DNA from: Tectiglobus sp051009975
GTDB lineage: Bacteria > Pseudomonadota > Alphaproteobacteria > Rhizobiales > Hyphomicrobiaceae
NCBI GenBank assembly: GCA_051009975.1
Contig: JBPCWA010000042.1
Span: 1-7,271, forward strand
Direction: 5' to 3'
DNA: 7,271 nt
The notes under the pieces are model-generated. The model was not told the origin of the DNA. It made no database searches and saw only the letters and a program-made list of their open reading frames with translations. Shown one piece after another: positions 5,981 through 7,271 of the stretch. Position numbers and translations under genes: made by a program. Position 1 is the stretch's first letter, and every line of letters begins with the position of its first letter.

Positions 5981-6532
5981 TCAGGCCAGTGCTGCGTTGG
6001 CCTCCTCAAACAGGCGCATATTCTTTTCTACATTGTAGTCTCTTTCAGTCAAGTTCTCGGGATCCCACTCGCTGCGATGCTCGTCGAAGAAATCTCCGCG
6101 ATAGACATGAATTGCGCTTGTAAAAATGCCCGTTGGGTTAGTCACTGAGTGAATGATGTTCTCACCAAGAAGCACCGCTTTGCCAGGCCCCAAAGAATCC
6201 GCGCCCGCCGCCTCGATGTGACCCTGCGGGTCGTCCTTTACGCGTCGCCAAAAGATATTGTCCTCACGGCCCGTATAAACGCCTATGACCGCTGCCATGT
6301 TGTGATTGTGTGGCAAGATGGTCATCCGCGGGGCCCAGATAAGGTTTATGATGGTTAAGTCACGTGAGCGATGGAGACACCCGACTTTCGCTCGTGTCGG
6401 CTCCCCAAGCGCCTCTATTAGGTCATTCCGGGTCGAGACCGCCGCTGCCACGATCTCTCGCACAGCATTCATCGAGTCGCTATCCTTCATCGCCGTACGG
6501 CAGTCCTCAACAAATCTATCTATCTCAAACAT
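5981..6532 (-). CDS. Cupin-fold metalloprotein, cysteine-dioxygenase-like
   Basis: A 183-residue protein from ATG 6532; an in-frame TTG at 6595 would add 21 residues but has no ribosome site, whereas GGAAG lies 7 nt before ATG 6532. The core resembles the double-stranded beta-helix enzymes related to cysteine dioxygenase (predicted metal-dependent enzymes of the COG5553 type). Metal-binding motif PHNHN supplies His75 and His77; the second motif GENIIHSVTN supplies His128, a 3-His Fe(II) site as in thiol dioxygenases. The Glu of classical cupin motif 1 is absent, as in that family. An N-terminal helical region of about 50 residues precedes the barrel. The substrate is unknown; a small thiol is possible, but no cysteine-dioxygenase-specific Tyr/Cys crosslink can be assigned by eye. 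It is convergent to the usp genes and downstream of the LacI-type gene after a 217-nt gap that holds a 10-bp repeat block. Confidence 0.75.
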   Translation of the reverse strand: MFEIDRFVEDCRTAMKDSDSMNAVREIVAAAVSTRNDLIEALGEPTRAKVGCLHRSRDLTIINLIWAPRMTILPHNHNMAAVIGVYTGREDNIFWRRVKDDPQGHIEAAGADSLGPGKAVLLGENIIHSVTNPTGIFTSAIHVYRGDFFDEHRSEWDPENLTERDYNVEKNMRLFEEANAALA

Positions 6533-6619
6533 CAGCCGACTTCCAATTTTCACACTTGATCGCGCGGTCCTAGCGCGTTGAACGCGATACCGCAATTACC
6601 TTCCCGACAGGCCCGCTTT

Positions 6620-6636
6620 TACTGCATCACGCAGTA
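6620..6636. repeat. Perfect inverted repeat at the edge of the repeat block
   Basis: TACTGC-ATCAC-GCAGTA: 6-bp arms at 6620-6625 and 6631-6636 with a 5-nt spacer, overlapping the first two units of the 10-bp repeat. It lies about 90-105 nt upstream of the cupin start and could be a dimeric operator half of the array. Confidence 0.5.
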
Positions 6637-6670
6637 TCGCAGTGCATCCGACTGTATCGGGTTGTATCGT
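6621..6670. repeat. Five degenerate 10-bp tandem repeats upstream of the cupin gene
   Basis: Units start at 6621, 6631, 6641, 6651 and 6661. In every unit position 4 is G and positions 6-8 are ATC, while position 5 is C or T. The best conserved core is GTATCG at 6634, 6654 and 6664, with GCATCA and GCATCC in the other two. The period is one helical turn, so all cores face the same side of the DNA. The block sits in the 217-nt space (6533-6749) between the LacI-type gene and the cupin gene, both minus strand. The rest of that interval shows no gene. Confidence 0.6.
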
Positions 6671-6749
6671 CGTTGTTTTCACGTCACTTGCTGTCACTAG
6701 ATGCTTGATCCTTCTTGATGCTTCGCCTCACGCCCGCTTGTCATGCCCC

Positions 6750-7271
6750 CTAGGTGCTGTCTCCCGAGACGAGCTCGAAACCAAGATCGGTTTTCTGCGG
6801 TGTCGCCCGTCCTTCGATGCGGTCAAGAATCAGGTTAACACTGGATCGTCCGATCTCGTAGCGTGGCGATCTGATCGTCGTAAGCGTGATCGGCATCGCA
6901 GCCGCCAACTCAAGGCCACTGAAACTTGCAATCGCCAATTCGCTCGGGACATCGATGCCGTGCGCCATACAATACATCAGCGCACCAGCGGCGACCGCAT
7001 CATCGGAAAAATAAACGACCTCGAGATCAGGTGCTTGTTCGAGAAGCCGTTCCATATTGTGTCGACCTAGGCCAATGCCTGAGGGTGTGGGAACAGTCAG
7101 CTTGGTCAAAATTTTTGATTGAGCTGATCGCAGAGTGCTCTGAAGACCTTGAAGCCTTCGCGCAGCCGCCTTGTCTAGTTTCAGATCAACACCAAGATAA
7201 CCAAACTTCCTGTAACCTCGGTCGAGCAAATATTTTGCCATGCTTGCACCGGCCTTGCGGTGGTTGAGACC
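6750..7271 (-). CDS. LacI-family transcriptional repressor (GntR-like), N-terminus beyond window
   Basis: The frame is open from the right edge (7271) to TAG at 6750-6752, giving 173 residues of the C-terminal sugar-binding (periplasmic-binding-protein-like) domain. The stretch NHRKAGASMAKYLLDRGYRKFGYLG at the edge is the standard LacI segment at the start of the second subdomain, so the ATG at 7241 is internal and not the start. Later signatures: VVYFSDDAVAAGAL, GIDVPSELAIASFSG, LTTIRSPRYEIGR and the terminal DLGFELVSGDST. The last resembles the ends of gluconate repressor (GntR/LacI family) proteins; ligand identity is not certain. The missing part, about 160 residues, would include the DNA-binding HTH and hinge. 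Its target genes probably lie outside the window; the downstream cupin gene is a possible target but no LacI operator is evident. Confidence 0.88.
   Translation of the reverse strand, partial: GLNHRKAGASMAKYLLDRGYRKFGYLGVDLKLDKAAARRLQGLQSTLRSAQSKILTKLTVPTPSGIGLGRHNMERLLEQAPDLEVVYFSDDAVAAGALMYCMAHGIDVPSELAIASFSGLELAAAMPITLTTIRSPRYEIGRSSVNLILDRIEGRATPQKTDLGFELVSGDST

Noticed and set aside
7118..7133. TTGATTGAGCTGATC as an FNR box
   Set aside because: The second half-site does not match ATCAA and it lies in the coding region of the LacI-type gene.
1..7271. CRISPR arrays, tRNA or rRNA genes, insertion sequences
   Set aside because: No regularly spaced repeat-spacer pattern, tRNA cloverleaf, rRNA segment, transposase motif or flanking target duplication was seen by eye on either strand.

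Overview
The window looks like alphaproteobacterial DNA, most likely Hyphomicrobiales (Bradyrhizobium/Rhodopseudomonas/Afipia-like). The evidence is a recognisable fixL-fixJ oxygen-sensing pair followed by a receiver-only gene and an FNR/FixK-family regulator on one strand, together with FNR/FixK-type boxes (TTGAT-N4-ATCAA). The genus is an inference; no rRNA or other marker gene is present.

Layout, left to right. Positions 1-1193 (minus) hold an APC-superfamily amino acid permease cut by the left edge. Positions 1251-2003 (minus) hold a CRP/FNR-family regulator in the FixK position with an N-terminal four-cysteine cluster. A strong Shine-Dalgarno and a near-perfect FNR/FixK box lie just upstream of its start. 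Positions 2115-2576 (minus) encode a receiver-only protein with Glu where the phosphorylated Asp should be. Positions 2656-3282 (minus) are fixJ and 3298-4461 (minus) fixL, a soluble single-PAS haem sensor kinase. The 4462-4675 interval is a divergent promoter region with a perfect TTGAT-N4-ATCAA box at 4603-4616. On the plus strand follow a tandem universal stress protein gene (4676-5518) and a small two-helix membrane protein gene (5609-5863). Convergent to these, on the minus strand, are a cupin / cysteine-dioxygenase-like gene (5981-6532), a 10-bp-periodic repeat block (6621-6670), and the C-terminal part of a LacI/GntR-type repressor cut by the right edge (6750-7271).

Proposed logic (inference from family knowledge plus sites): under low oxygen, deoxy-haem FixL phosphorylates FixJ. 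FixJ~P activates the FNR/FixK gene, and that regulator acts through FNR boxes on the stress-protein operon and on its own gene. Two features depart from the textbook FixLJ-FixK2 cascade. The terminal regulator carries a CX4CX4CX4C cluster that could make it a second, Fe-S-based oxygen sensor. The receiver-only protein looks unable to be phosphorylated and could be a FixT-like modulator of FixL or FixJ. The cupin and LacI genes at the right appear to be a separate transcription unit or units.
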